From positions 92,507,324 to 92,571,323 of the forward strand of contig NC_067474.1 of assembly GCF_947179515.1 (NCBI RefSeq): a stretch of 64,000 bases of DNA, given 5' to 3'. Position 1 is the first letter of the stretch. Every line of letters begins with the position of its first letter. Below, piece after piece: positions 47,006-59,632 of the stretch. Source of the DNA: Apodemus sylvaticus. Lineage: Eukaryota > Chordata > Mammalia > Rodentia > Muridae. The notes under the pieces were generated by a model, which was given only the letters and a program-made list of their open reading frames with translations, ran no database searches and was not told the DNA's origin. Both the position numbers and the translations under genes were made by a program.

Positions 47006-47191
47006 TGCATGTATGTATGTATGTATGTATGTATGTATGTATGTATGTATATATGTATGTATGTATGTATTTTCTGTTTTTCAAGACAGGGTTTCTCTGT
47101 GTAGTCCTGGCTGTTCTGTAACTCACTCTGTAGACCAGGCTAGCCTCAAACTTAGAAATCTGCCTGCCTCTGCCATCCAAGTACTGAGATT
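47006..47191 (-). mobile_element. B1 SINE, antisense, with (ATGT)n-type tail
   Basis: TTTCTGTTTTTCAAGACAGGG through GCCTCTGCCATCC-AGTAC is the complement of a B1 missing about its first 25 bases. The tail on this strand is replaced by about 65 bp of TGTA tetranucleotide (47006-47070). Target duplication AACAAAATGTTATTTTA (46989-47005) and AACAAAATGCTATTTTA (47192-47208), one mismatch, includes the tetranucleotide within the insertion. Confidence 0.9.
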
Positions 47192-47208
47192 AACAAAATG
47201 CTATTTTA

Positions 47209-48194
47209 ATAAATTGATTTTCTAAAAAGTATATCTAGTTGCAGATTATACAACTTTCCAGAATTACATTATATCATAATAAAATGTAGTTATGTGATAA
47301 TGCTATGATTTTAAAGAAAAATCTTAAAACTTACCATTGTTTTTGCCTTAATTTAAAATACTAAGTGAACCCTGAATACCTAACATTAAAATTTACTACA
47401 GACAAGGCTTTGGCCTCAGTTTCTTCAACTAGAAAACATAGAACACTATAACTGACTAATAAAAATTATATCTCACTGTATTTCAAAGTTAGAGATTAAT
47501 CTGTATGCATGGCTATAACATAAGCATTTGGTGTTTAGAGTCATCAAAGGCAAATACTTATTAGATAAGACCCTATCAATATATCTTATCCTAATATACT
47601 GATGTAAAATTCAATGAGAAAAAAAAGTTTTGAAATCTGATTATATAAGTTTCAGCTCAAGACAATATTCTTTATAATAATATCCTAGTATATTGCTAGA
47701 AATAACTGTTACATTCTACTGCTTCCAAATTTATAAGACTAAACATTATCATTGATGTCATAGTTTGAATAATGGTAAATGTTTAAGATACCAAGACTCA
47801 GATTTCATAACAATATCAATGATAAGATTATCATTTGTTATGGTGACCCTAGCTAAGACTTCTAGTAATGTAAAATATAGAGCCTGAACTGGTCATCTCC
47901 TATGAGCAGACTAAACATCTAGTAGACAGTTTCAGACCAAAACCCAGCCTCAAAATCTTCCACCGCCAGCATGTTGTACTGGAAAAGATGACACAGAAAT
48001 TCTTGAATTAGCTAACTAATGATTAGTCCAACTTGAGATCCATGAGATCCATGACATGAAAGGGAGTCTATCCCTTTCACTACCTGGAGGATGGGAAAGT
48101 AGAGGCAGGATGGCCCAGAGACTTAGGATAGAACTGAACACAGCTGGAAAAAAAGTCAACAAAATAATAATAATTTACAATGATATTCTCCTAT
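47209..48194. other. Intergenic AT-rich sequence
   Basis: Nothing recognised. Confidence 0.55.
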
Positions 48195-48790
48195 ACTACA
48201 AGATTGTTGCCTAACCCAATTGTTGTCAGAGAGGCTTTATCCACCAAATGACAGAAACAGGTGTAGATACACTCAGCCAAACATTAGATGGAGTTTGGGA
48301 CACCATGCTGAGGAGCACCTAGGGAAGCAGAATTGGAGGATCCAGAGAGGACAAGGACACCACAAAAAGAATCCTACAGAATCAACAAATCTGTATACAA
48401 GGACTCACTGTGACTAAAGGGACGAGCAAGGAGCATACATGGATCTAGCCTAAGCCCTCTCTGTATATCTTATACTTATATAGCATCATGGTTTCTTGGG
48501 ATTTCTACAAAGGAAGGCAGGAAGAAGGGTCTTTCAGATTCTTTTCATGCTTTTGAGACCTTTTTTCTTCCTACTGGATAGCCATGGTCAACCTTAGTAT
48601 GAGGGGAAGGGGCTAACTGTACTGTAACTTGATGAGCCATGTCTGGATGACATCCCTGGTAAGCCTGCCTGTCATTTTCTGTAAGGAAATGAAGGATGAG
48701 TGGATAGAGATGGAGGAAGCAGAGACCAGAGGGAATATGCAGAACTTGTGATCGTGATATAATATGTAAAAGAATTAATTAATTGAAAAT
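48195..48790 (+). mobile_element. Old L1 3' UTR remnant, sense
   Basis: Ordered L1 3' UTR words: GTGTAGATACACTCAGCCAAAC, GGAGCATACATGGATCTAGCC and AGGCCTAAGC-like sequence, then a G-rich purine stretch and an ATATGTAAAAGAATTAATTAAT tail near 48760-48790. Noticeably diverged. The 65-codon frame is not coding. Confidence 0.6.
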
Positions 48791-49134
48791 AATTGTCTCA
48801 AAGGTGGTCTACATCCTTGAGTTCTGGAGGACAGAGTATACAATTGTTAAGATTAATAGAGATTAAGCCTTTAAGACAATAAACCTCCTGGATTTTTGTC
48901 AAGAACTTCCCATTTGTCAGGAATTTGCATTACAAATCACTGTTTGTTAAACATGATCTAGTTTCAGATATCCAGTTTTTTCACAAGTTATTACTCAGTA
49001 CACCACTAAACTACATAGCCCTTATAATTACTGAAAATAAGTAATAAAATATTTCAAGAAAATTATTTGAAATATTTGAATATATATATTGACCTACATC
49101 TAAAGGGGGGCTTCAAGCCTTACACTATTTCTGA
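48791..49134. other. Intergenic AT-rich sequence
   Basis: Nothing recognised. Confidence 0.5.
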
Positions 49135-49660
49135 TACTACGGTGTGCTTACAGACAGGAGCCTAACATACCTGTCCTCTGAGAGGCCTAACAAACAGCTG
49201 ACAAACAGAGGCAGATACTTACAGCCAACCACTGGCCTGATGTTGGGGAACACAGGTTGAATTAGGGGAAGGACTGAAGAAGCTGAGGATGAGTATGATC
49301 CCATAGGAAGAACAGCAGTCTCAACTACCAGAGACCCCTGAAATCTCTCAGACACTGAACCACCAATCAAGCAGCAAATTGAGCTGTTCCAAGGCCTCCT
49401 ACTATACAGCAGAGGACTGCCTGATCTGACCTCAGTGGAAGAGAAGATGTACCTAACCCTCAAGAGATTTGAAACTCCAGAGAGGGTAGAGGCCTGGGAG
49501 GGGGTGGGTGTGGGTGTTTCATCCTTCTGGAGACAGGTTGCAAGGAGCAATTGGAAAAGGAATTGTGGGAGTAGAGATTGGGATGGGGGCCCCCACTGGA
49601 CTGGAAACAAAAGTAGTAAAAAAAATTAAATTAAATTAAAAATTAAAACAAAATTGATGA
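49135..49660 (+). mobile_element. Lx-type L1 3' UTR end, sense
   Basis: Same Lx 3' UTR region as 40375-40935: CTGAGGATGAGTATGATCCC, AGACACTGAACCACCAATC, CCTCAAGAGATTTGAAAC, a G-rich stretch (49496-49515) and a (TTAAA)n-like tail. The 157-codon - strand frame at 49137-49610 runs antisense through this UTR and has no recognisable domain. Confidence 0.8.
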
Positions 49661-52600
49661 ATGTAAACACGTGAAAGCCAGATATGTCTAGAAGTTCTAT
49701 AACCTATTGTCTGCTCAGATCACTGGGTATTCTGTCCAGTACTAAGTTATTTACTAGCCTAGAGGCAGAGACAGTGATACAGTGACACGGGGTACATAAG
49801 ACGCCTTGGTACACAAGGTTTTTATACAAAGAAAGTAGTTAAAATTTACTGACAATGGGAAAAATATTTTATAATGTTCTCATTGGATAGAGATTTATAA
49901 ATATTTTAGGTGATTATTGGAGAGGTCACTTGTGAATGAGTATATTGATTGCAGTGGATTATATTGATACATACAGATTACAGTTAGAATACATGCAGGT
50001 ACAATGTTTCTCTACATTTTTACTGTCATTATTATGCTTTATCACTGATGATGTTTTCTGAGAATATACTAATTACAATAAACATTTTTCTTTTCCAGGA
50101 GGCAAATCAACGTACACATAATTATGGATAACATTCGTAGAATTTGTTACCAGTTAACAATAAGGTTGAAACAAATTGGAAAACACAGAAAATTATTTCT
50201 GCGCCAAATGAATGATGAATATTTTTAAACTAATGTAGAGGGAGGTTATACACAGCCTGACAGCTTCTAAAGGAAGCATACCTTGATAGAGATCACAAAA
50301 TCAAACCATGAAAATAATGGCGAGCTAAAATCTGTTCTACCTGTCTTACCTTCCTCTCACCATGGAGCACTTGAAGGAGAGCTGGATAATGGAGGTGGAG
50401 ACTCTCACTCATATGGTAAACGAGATTGAGTATAACCTCACCTAAAGTATGGGCATATCCTCTATAATACTAAAATAGTTGCACATCCATAAAAATTCTC
50501 CAGAAAGTAATCATGATGCAGTAGTGGGTTTAAAACTAAAGAAATAAAAATTGATCAAAATTTCTTAGGAAAACGAAAAGAAACTTCCTAGTCACCATAC
50601 AGTGAGTTCCCTCCCAGCCCCTGCCCTCTTGCCTCATTGCTTTTACTGCACACAAAAATTGCAAATAGTTAGGTCCTTTCTTGCAGCTTTCTTTTGATAT
50701 CCATATACCATAGGTGACATCTGTCTAAATCCCATCAAAGGCAGAACTCTTGACACATGCTCAAATCACAAGCAGAAATAAAAAATGGAATTGTATTAAT
50801 ATTTTAGGAGTGCCTTAAGCCATACTATGATTAGTTAACAAAGACATTTATTGTGTAATGGTAGGGAAAATTACATTTATTGAATCAGCAGATGAGGGTT
50901 TTTTTCTAATTATAGCACTTCAGGTGTTTTTATCTACAGATTGTGTTGGTAAGGCAATTAGTTACTGCAAGGATTTAAATTATGTTAGGTTAAATTAGTT
51001 TATCAACAGAAAGAAATTTAATGAAGAGGAAATGTATCTTTGCAGCTTCTGTGCTCATCCTTAGAGGTTGAAATGACCTTTTAATGTGATGTTACAAGCA
51101 TAACAAGTTCACATCCAAAAGCAGAATTGCCTTAAGACAAATCGCATTCTTTGAGAGATGTTCCTTTGGGAAATGTAGATCAAATGAAGAATGGTGGAAA
51201 TTACTAGTTCTCTTCTATCATCTAGTCATTTAATCTGATAAGTTCTTTTTCAACACCAGGTGATTGTGTTCAGGGATCCATAGTCTCTTAATGTCTGCAG
51301 TTAAAACAGTAAAACCATTCCTTCTCTCTGCTTACTTCAAGAACAAGGGAAACCTCATTAGTTATACTAGGAATCAAAGCAAGATTAAAAACAAGACCTC
51401 AGTCCACAGTGCTGCAATGAGTATATTCACAAACACAGGAGGATCAGACTCTGGCTCTCAATCCTGATGTTGCTGATGATTTCATCATATGAATGAGAAG
51501 ACAGTTTGCTTCTCCATCATCATGGCTCTAATGCTTTCACCATTTGTCCTCCTATTTTTGTCCTCCTTTCTCCCTTCTATAACAACTACACATATTCTTT
51601 CTTGTTTCTGGTTTACGTTTACCAGTTCTACAAATACAAATTACATAGGAATTCTAGAAATTAATGAAATAAGTGGCCAATCTAAATTGAAATTACAGAT
51701 ACTGGATTTCAAGTCATATTTTTTAAATTTGTAGAATATTTGGTTTCCTACCACTCTTCAGTTCAAAATGTCTGTAATTTTTGTAATTCTTATCCCTTGT
51801 TAAGTGAATTTATGAAAAAATAATGAACCATGCATTTTTTTAAATTTCTGCTTCTAAATAATTTGCACATATGTTCACTTCATTTACTTTTTCCTTGACT
51901 ATATAGTATATGTATAATTATCAGCAATACAGAGCTAATTAAGGTATTCATAGCCTAAGACAATCATCAATGTAGTTTTTATCTCCTGTGTAATCCTTTA
52001 TAAGCCTTTTCTAGAGGTGAAATAACTTTATAAACCTGAATCTGCATGAGTGAAGATTAATATTATAAAAAATTCTACCAATTAAAGAACGTCAATCAAA
52101 TCAGCAATGTATATGTTGTCAGATATCTTGTGACTTACAGAGGAATATTAAATATTTAGTAAAATAAGATGGAATACATGTGAGAAAGCAGCTCATTAGT
52201 ACTACAGAATTACCACACTGAAAAGGTGTATGTGAGATGACTATTCTCATATTTATCAAGGTGCCAGAAGGGATCATTAAAAAAAAAAGAAATACATCCT
52301 AAATAGTAAGATCAATTAGAACTTGTCATGTACAAGGTTAAAACTCATTAGAAAAAGTTAGTCTCCATTCTTGTTAGTACTTCCTTGAATATTTATCTTG
52401 GTGCCTCATCAACACTGTGTTATATTGAGGACTTTAAAGTACCACAAATACATCCAATTATCAATGTTCATCATATTGTGCTTGTGTGAATGTGTAGTTA
52501 AATCATTTCAAATCATCAACTCTTTTGGTTTAATCAGCTCTAGAAACAAACTTACTATGTAATTTTGATATAAAAAAACAATTTTATAGTCTGTTGAATC

Positions 52601-53132
52601 CCATTCCCATTCTAATTTTGAAATATTGGAGGTTAAGCTTAGGAAAAACATATATTTTACAATACCATATAAAATATCTCTTCTCATCCCCTTGCAAAAT
52701 ATTTATTTCTCTCTAGAAAATTAGCATTTAAAATGTAAAATATACTGTATATAAAAGTATAATTTCATTTCTGGCTATTCCAACTAGTAAATGAATAAAA
52801 GATAAAGTTTGATAGTGGAGCATCAAATACTTCTAAATACACCAATAAGATTTTTTTTCAAATATGCATTTCTGAAGAAATACTGAACAGACTTGGGAAT
52901 GTTAAGACTTTTTTATTTTGGTCTGCTAAATTCATTCCATATAGGAGAAATTATTACTACGCCCATTAACCATATTTATTTTGCTACCCTGTAAGAAAGG
53001 AAGTATCATATAGTTGACTAACTAATACATGGTTATTAGCAAAATGCCATGATATTTTGTAATTTCATTTAAAAATTCAATATATTCTTTTGCTATCTTC
53101 TTTCTGAAAGGAAATATATGCTTTGTCGTGCT
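49661..53132. other. Longest repeat-poor intergenic stretch
   Basis: About 3.5 kb with no recognisable young transposon, exon or RNA gene. Short frames (for example 51264-51467 and 51489-51734) lack domain or splice signals I can support. Regulatory elements would need cross-species conservation to detect. Confidence 0.55.
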
Positions 53133-53179
53133 CTTTTTTTTCTTTCTTTCTTCTTCTTCTTCTTTTTTTTTTTTTTTTC
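53133..53179. repeat. Polypyrimidine (CTT)n/T tract
   Basis: T8, (CTTT)n, (CTT)n then about 17 T, ending TCGATTAGG. It could be the reverse complement of an impure poly(A) tail of a small - strand retrocopy ending near 53365, but the adjacent sequence is unidentified. Confidence 0.8.
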
Positions 53180-53399
53180 GATTAGGCAAGATAATCTGTG
53201 CTAACACAAAACATCCATCGTCTGGCACATTTGGTCTACAATGCCCTTGGGAAGATGACATGAAAGTCCAAGAGGATTCAGGCAAAATGTTTCCTTTATT
53301 CAAGAGAAGATTTCACAGAGTCTTAATAATAGTCTATGGTTTGCACCTGAATTAAGAAAGTTAATGCTTTCCCACTTGGAGATGTAAAAATCATCAGCA

Positions 53400-54254
53400 A
53401 AATGCATGAGGGATATGGGGTCATTTCTGAAATAATTAGAACGTTTTTATTTGGAGTGCTCTGTTTAATAAAAAAGAATAGACACTTTAAAATGTTTCAA
53501 TTAAAACAAGATATTCAATTGTATATCTGTAGCATATACTATATTCAGTTTCATCTGCATAGAATAAATGTGGTATAGAACAGTATTTTATGTGTTTTAG
53601 CACAAAACTGATGAAAATTATGACACTCATGAGAGAGCTTACTGCTTTTATTTTTAATTGAAAAAGTGCATTTACATATCTGTTTTACCTGCCTTTCTAG
53701 CATAGGAGTACAAGGGTCTCAGTACCTTTTCTAGATATTAAATAATACACTATGATATTTTCTGAAGAGGAAGATTGCAGTTTACTGTTCTGCAGACAGG
53801 TAGGTGCTAACTCAAGAAAGTGTGAATAGTGACTCACCACAGAACAAAGAAATATTTAAAATAGTATGTGGATCTGAGATGGAGCACCATGTTTCTTCAA
53901 TTTATGCAGATATATAGTGTAATCTAATCATTGTATCTTCCTACAATTTATTTTTCATTCCTAGGTATAATATTACGCAGAGAAATAAACTATTTATATT
54001 GTATTTGTCTTCTTATCCCTAGCCATTTTTAAAATTTTCTGATTTGGATTTTAGTAATATTTAATTACTTAACCTTGCTTAACATAACATATAAGCTATT
54101 TAAATAATTTCAACTTGTAAATGAATCTATTGTACAAGTAATATCCATGCATGTGCATAATATATACAAAGGAATGCATATGTGGAGAATCAATAATAAA
54201 AAACACATTTTAGATAAAAGTTTAAGTTTAAAACTATTACTCAAAGCTCTTTGA
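53400..54254. other. Intergenic AT-rich sequence
   Basis: Nothing recognised. Confidence 0.5.
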
Positions 54255-54650
54255 GTGCTAGCTCAGTAGTTACAATAATTCTACCCCAAGAATAAAACCT
54301 AAATTCAAATACCTAGTACTTATGCAAAAAGCCAAGATTGCCTGTTTAGTTTATTCATTCAAGTTCAACATTGGCAGGTGAGGACATGACAATCCCATGT
54401 GCTCATTTCCTGGATCATCTAAAATTCTCCTGGGTCAGGTAAATAATTAGTCAAAATAATCAGTCTTAGTATAAAGGAAGAATACACTCAATATCATGAT
54501 TTTTCCTATATATGTGTATAAGTGTGTGGAAGTGAACACCTCAGAACAAGTACCATATATATACAATAACATACATCACGAACATATTCATCAAATGCCA
54601 TTAAAACACATACAAACACACACTCTCACACACATACATACACACAAACA
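54255..54650 (+). mobile_element. Possible B4/RSINE1-type SINE, very degraded
   Basis: The left part has tRNA-like GTGCTAGCTCAGTAGTTAC (54257), followed by a loosely B1-like middle. The right part reads AAGTGAACACCTCAGAACAAG then a CA-rich tail (54603-54650), which is the usual end of B4/RSINE1 elements. Divergence is high. Confidence 0.35.
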
Positions 54651-56600
54651 TGTCAAAGGACAGTAACGATAATTACTGTATAATTAAAGAATTCCAAATA
54701 CCCTTTTGGAAAAGCACATATATACATATATAGTAGAAATTAATAATTTAATAAATGTGGTTAATTGCAAATTTAAAAAATAATGAGACAATTGCCTAAA
54801 GAGAAAAGTCAATGATCAATGGAATAATTAAATATAAAACAAAGCAATAGTATTAAAATCTTTAGGGTTCTACCTGTAAAATATAATTCATGCATATATA
54901 CTGTATTAATTATTTTAAAGTTTGTTATATTAAATTTGTGTAGCCTTGAAAATTATACAAACATAATAATTATATTTTATAAATAATAACACCTTAAAGC
55001 AAAACTAACACAATTTACTTCCCTTAACTGTAGTTTGTACAACTTTGTATGATCATTTAAATGTTCTGAAATTATACAAATTTTTCTTTATCAGACATGA
55101 TGGAGTTAAAGTTATAATTTTGTTTTATTCTTTGAAATACCTCAACAGGCCCTCTACCAAAATCATTTGTTCTACTATAGTTTTGAAAAACAACAAATAC
55201 TGATGACAATTCCCATACATGCCTGAGCATGGGGGTATCCACTGGAACATGTAAAACCTATACACTAAAAGACAATGAGTCTTCTTACCTCGGCAGCTAT
55301 TAACCATCCAGAGAATGTCAGCCTAAGCTATCTTCAGCATCCATAGGAAAGTTATTGGGGTCTTAATTGTGTTTAAGTTTTAAGCACATGACTATACCTG
55401 GTGTGACTTCTTGGATTCCATAATCACGTCATGTCCACAGAACATTTCACTGCACTGATCTTCATCTTGTTACTCTTAATAGATTCTCTCCTACTGAACC
55501 CTCCTGTTTTCTGAGCCTATTCAGTGCTAGGATGAGACTTGGTAAAAATGTCTCCTTTATGTTCTAACACTAAATCTGTCCTCATCACTTTGACTAGTAA
55601 CATCTCTATTTACTTACTGCCCACAACAAAACAGAAGGCACACCCATAATAAAGCATGGAGACCCAGTGCTATGTAAGATCACTGATGTGTTTTTATTAC
55701 TAGTAATGTACACAGAAACTTCTACCACTTTCAAAACTAGAAATCCTGGAGAAAGTTTCCCTGTGAGTTTGAGGCTGATTTTTCCATTATGAGAAATGAG
55801 AATCACCACATAGTTATGGTAGACCTTCGTAGAAATGACCCTAGCCTGCCGTATTCTGTATTTCTCTGAAGCATCAATGATGAGTAATATGTAGGACTAT
55901 ATCTTATGTCTTTCTGTAAGATTTTTTTTACTTCATCACCTATTTCAGGGATGGAATTTCCTCTCATGAAGTACATTATCATTCAAAGTCATTTTTTAAT
56001 TATGTTTTGAAATTCCAGTGCTAAGATATTTTCATGAGACTTTTAAAATATGTTTTAAGTTTTTGATAACCCCATCATTATCTCTTTTCTACTAGCCAAT
56101 CTCACTTGTATTTTACTACCCAGCAAGTCCATTATGAGTAATTGATTATCATATAGAGTATATGAATATAGAATGATGTAACAGAACATTTTTATCCCCT
56201 TCTCCTGCCTCTTGATTTTCTCATACCTGGTTTGCCTTTGAGTTTCAACTTTCTATTTCTAATATCTGCCTTTCTACTTTGGTATTACCTAAAATAAACC
56301 AGACCATATTTAATACTATGAATGAATATGATACTCTATTTGTCCTGAATGTTTGATGTCAGAAATATTTTCCTGAGTCTTAGAACAGAAATGGAAACAT
56401 TTTATACTCTCCTTAAACAAAAACTAAATCTGTAGAGTTGAGAGAAAATGGCTATCTTCTCTAGGGAGCAATTTCCTATTAGTCGATTCTTTGGGGTCTT
56501 TCCTTTGCATGATCTCTTTTATTATGTTTGAGGTAAAAACTTTCTACCCCTTACATCTCCAGGAATTTTCCTGTTTATTTCATTTGTTGTAGATTTACTT
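54651..56600. other. Intergenic AT-rich sequence
   Basis: About 1.9 kb without a recognisable gene or transposon. Confidence 0.55.
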
Positions 56601-56762
56601 ATGCATTTTCTTTCTTATTTATTTAAATTTAATTTAATCATTTTTACAGTCCAGATTTTATCCTCCTGCAATTCTCTGCTGGATATGTGTTGCAGGCCTC
56701 TTCTCCTCAGGTTCTTCTCCACTGTTTTCCCTGCAGTTCTTTCAGACAAGAACAACAACAAA
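56601..56762 (-). mobile_element. Lx-type L1 3' end, antisense arm of an inverted L1
   Basis: T-rich tail (about 56601-56645), TTACAGTCCAGATTTTATCC, then the complement of short 3' UTR sequence to GCAGTTCTTTCAGACAAGAAC, where orientation flips. Confidence 0.65.
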
Positions 56763-57179
56763 AAAAGTGAACTCCAGACCAATTTCCCTTGTGAATAGCG
56801 ATGCAAAAATACTCAATTAAATTTTTGCAAACTGAATCCTAGAACACATCAAAACCATCATTCATTATGATCAAGTAGACTTCATCCAAGAGATGCAAGG
56901 TTGGTTCCGTATACAAAAATCCATCAACGTAATCTACTATATAAACAAACCAAAGGAAAAAATTCACATAATCACTTCCTTAGGTGCTAAAAAAGCATTT
57001 GACAAAGTACAACACTCCTTCATGTTAAAAGTATTGGAGACATCAGGAATTCAAGGCCCATACCTAAATATAATAAGAGCAATTTAAACAGCCAACATCA
57101 AATTAAATGGAGAGGAGTGACAAGAATGATGCCTACTCTCCCCATATCTATTCTATATAGTACTTGAAGTTCTAGCTAC
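56763..57179 (+). mobile_element. L1 ORF2 RT segment, inverted 5' arm
   Basis: Sense ORF2 from the codons just after F-PISL (GAACTCCAGACCAATTTCCC) through motif A to GTACTTGAAGTTCTAGCTA. An open stretch at 56893-57087 encodes GWFRIQKSINVIYYINKPK and a motif A segment reading GAKKAFDKVQH, with a lysine where the usual acidic residue precedes AFD. Weakly matched flanks ACTTATGCATTTT (about 56598-56610) and ACTTGTCTATTTT (about 57179-57191) may be an eroded target duplication. Confidence 0.75.
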
Positions 57180-57184
57180 TTGTC

Positions 57185-57721
57185 TATTTTAAAACATGAC
57201 TTTTGGATCATATTTCAATGAAATCTCAAGTAGCATTTAAAAAACACTTAATATTTTATGCAAATATTATAGGGGTTATGATATAAATCTATCTCTGGCA
57301 TTTCTGAACTTTCAACATCTTCATCAAGCCAATAATGATACATAAGATTCTATCAGTAACAGATTTTCCTGAGGCTTTTTTCATATATTCTTAGCTTTTG
57401 TTAACCTAATCATTATTCATTTTCCCATATGCCCAGCACCACTTGATCCTTTAAACCCCAACATTCTCTTTTCTTTTAAATATTATATGTATTTAACTAC
57501 ATGTTTGTGAAGTAAGGTGGGTGTAATCACAGTAGATTAATCAAAGTAAATGAATCTACAATAGTTTATGCTATTTTATTAAGATAACTATGTTGATTTC
57601 AAAGACAGAGTATTAGAGTTAAGAGGTTGAAGTGTTTTTTCCAACTTTATGCATGCAAAAAGTAGAAAAACTCCTTATTCAATCAGTGATATATTCTATA
57701 TCTAGTATGAGAGGTTTGCTT
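57185..57721. other. Intergenic AT-rich sequence
   Basis: Nothing recognised. Confidence 0.5.
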
Positions 57722-57935
57722 AGCCATTGGAGAGATGACTTGGGGTTTAAGAGCAAAATCTGCTCTTCCAGAAGAACATATTTTGTTTCCTAACACCCAC
57801 ATGGAGGCCCACCACCCTCTCTAACTCCAATTCCATATGATCTGATACATTCTTCTAGCCTCTGAAGCCAAGGAACACACATATGTTTCACAATCATTCA
57901 TGCAGTAAAACCAACAATGTTAGTTTTAAATAAAA
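57722..57935 (+). mobile_element. B3/B2-like SINE
   Basis: GCCATTGGAGAGATGACTTGG (A-box side), TTAAGAGCAAAATCTGCTCTTCC, CCCACATGGAGGCCCACC and TTCTTCTAGCCTCTGAAG are ordered B3/B2 words. It ends in an AAATAAAATAA tail. tRNA-derived, pol III type, partly decayed. Confidence 0.75.
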
Positions 57936-57939
57936 TAAC

Positions 57940-58857
57940 TATTTCTTTACATAGCCTGATATTTAAAGATCTATTTTATAAGGTGTCATAATTTACAATG
58001 AAAATATGATATAACTAACCCTTGATATTCTTCAGTAAAAAAGGGAAAATAACCATTCTCTTTTTCTGAAGTGATGAATTCTACCTTTATGAATGTAATT
58101 TCCAAGGAATGAACCAAATTTCCTAGTGTCCAAAACTATAACCTGGTAATTATGAGTCTTACAATGTAGAAGACTTGAGAACTATAAGATTGTACAAGTG
58201 TGGAAAACAAATCTTTATACATAACTGGTAGTCAGAAAAATTGGTGAAGGGAAAAGATTTTTTCCCTCAGTTTCACAGATGTCTTAGACAGCAGCCGTTT
58301 CCAGTCTGAATATCTGAACCAATCTGCTATGTTTCTGTCCCTCCAATGGGACTGACAAATATACTCAAGGGAAGAATTTAAGTCATTGAAGAAGGTAAAT
58401 CATTTCAACATATTGTTTAGCCACAATTTTAATGAAAAGTCAATCTAGTAAAAGTGGATTTATTTTAAGATTTTTTTCAATGACCTTTTTCTTTAAATTT
58501 CAAAAATATATAAGAGAATCAAATTTCTTCAACAAGTTTTACCAGTGCCTCTTACAAATGCTTTGTTATTCAGGGGAAGCAAATTTTAAAAAGAATTTTT
58601 GTTTTCCTTTTGATTGCTGATTTTTATGCTAATAAGTGATTTTTATCTTTTATACTGTCTATAATTAAATACAACTCCCAGTTATGTTTAAAAATAATTG
58701 ATATTAAATATAGTTTTGTTTAACTGAAACAAGTAAAATTAAACATAACTAGGGTGAAGTACCATTAGGTGATTTTAGTTCCTAGCTATAATTATTATTT
58801 AACATGACTACAGTTGTCATATGATGATGAAACTTATAATTTTTTCAGTGGGAGGCC
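57940..58857. other. Intergenic AT-rich sequence
   Basis: Nothing recognised. Confidence 0.5.
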
Positions 58858-58907
58858 CAGATCTGGATCATAGAAGAGTTTTTCAGTCATTTTCTCACAG
58901 CAGGTGT

Positions 58908-58972
58908 TGACGAGGATGTGGAGAAAGAGGAACACTCCTTCACTGCTGGTGGATTTGCAAGATGGTACAGCC
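58908..58972 (+). mobile_element. Three-part L1, segment 1 (ORF2 zinc-knuckle region, sense)
   Basis: CAGGTGTTGACGAGGATGTGG to TTGCAAGATGGTACAG is the ORF2 C-terminal codon stretch around the cysteine motif, in sense, only about 65 bp long. Confidence 0.75.
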
Positions 58973-59138
58973 ATCTGTCAATTCTTGATCTTAGAGCATG
59001 AGCTATTGTTGTTCTGTTCAGTAACTTTTTCCCCTGTGCCTATGTCCTCAAGGGTCTTCATCAGTTTCTTTTCTATTAGTTTCAGTGTGTCTGGTTTTTT
59101 GTGGAGGCCCTTGATCCACTTGGAGTTGAGCTAAGTTC
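58973..59138 (-). mobile_element. Three-part L1, segment 2 (ORF2, antisense)
   Basis: Complement of ORF2 codons from AGCTCAACTCCAAGTGG (59138) to AATTGACAGATGG (58973). In L1 coordinates its start follows directly after the end of segment 3. Confidence 0.85.
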
Positions 59139-59604
59139 TCTAAAGATGGAAATAGAAAATAAACTTCCATTCTCTTGGATTGGCAGGATTAATATAGTTA
59201 AAATGGCCATCTTGCCAAAAGCAATATACAGATTCAATGCAATCCCCATCAAAATACCAACTCAGTTCTTCATAGAGTTAGAAAGAGCAATTCTCAAATA
59301 CATCTGGAATAACAAAAAACCCAGGATAGCTAAAACTATTCTCAACAGTAAAAGAACTTCTCGGGGAATCAGTATCCCAGACCTCAAGCAATACTACAGA
59401 GCAATAGTGTTAAAAACTGCATGGACTTGGTACAGTGACAGGCAATTGGACCAACGGAATAGGACTGAAGACCCAGAAATGAACCCACACACCTATAATC
59501 ACTTAATCTTCAACAAAGGAGCTGAAAACATCCAATGGAAAAAAGAAAGCCTTTTCAACAAATGGTGCTGGTTCAATTGGAAGTCAGCATGCAGAAGAAT
59601 GTGA
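59101..59604 (+). pseudogene. 167-codon L1 ORF2 fragment crossing an inversion joint
   Basis: About the first 13 residues derive from antisense L1 and about 6 from the filler at 59139-59155. From WIGRINIVKMAILPKAIYR onward the frame encodes the ORF2p region after the RT core, ending CWFNWKSACRRM where a TGA interrupts (59602-59604). Endonuclease, RT and C-terminal cysteine motif are absent. Not functional. Confidence 0.8.
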
Positions 59605-59632
59605 ATTGATCCATTCTTATCTCCTCCTACTA
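59156..59632 (+). mobile_element. Three-part L1, segment 3 (ORF2 post-RT, sense)
   Basis: Sense ORF2 from the thumb-like region (CTTGGATTGGCAGGATTAAT) to CTTATCTCCTCCTACTAAG. No 3' UTR or poly(A) is attached. AGATCTGG at 58859-58866 recurs at 59633-59640 and may be a target duplication or chance. Confidence 0.85.

Noticed and set aside
49137..49610. 157-codon - strand frame
   Set aside because: It runs antisense through an Lx L1 3' UTR, which is noncoding. No recognisable domain.
57722..57935. tRNA gene
   Set aside because: The A/B-box-like sequence belongs to a B3/B2-type SINE. There is no cloverleaf with an anticodon arm. The same holds for 9290-9525 and 31273-31505.
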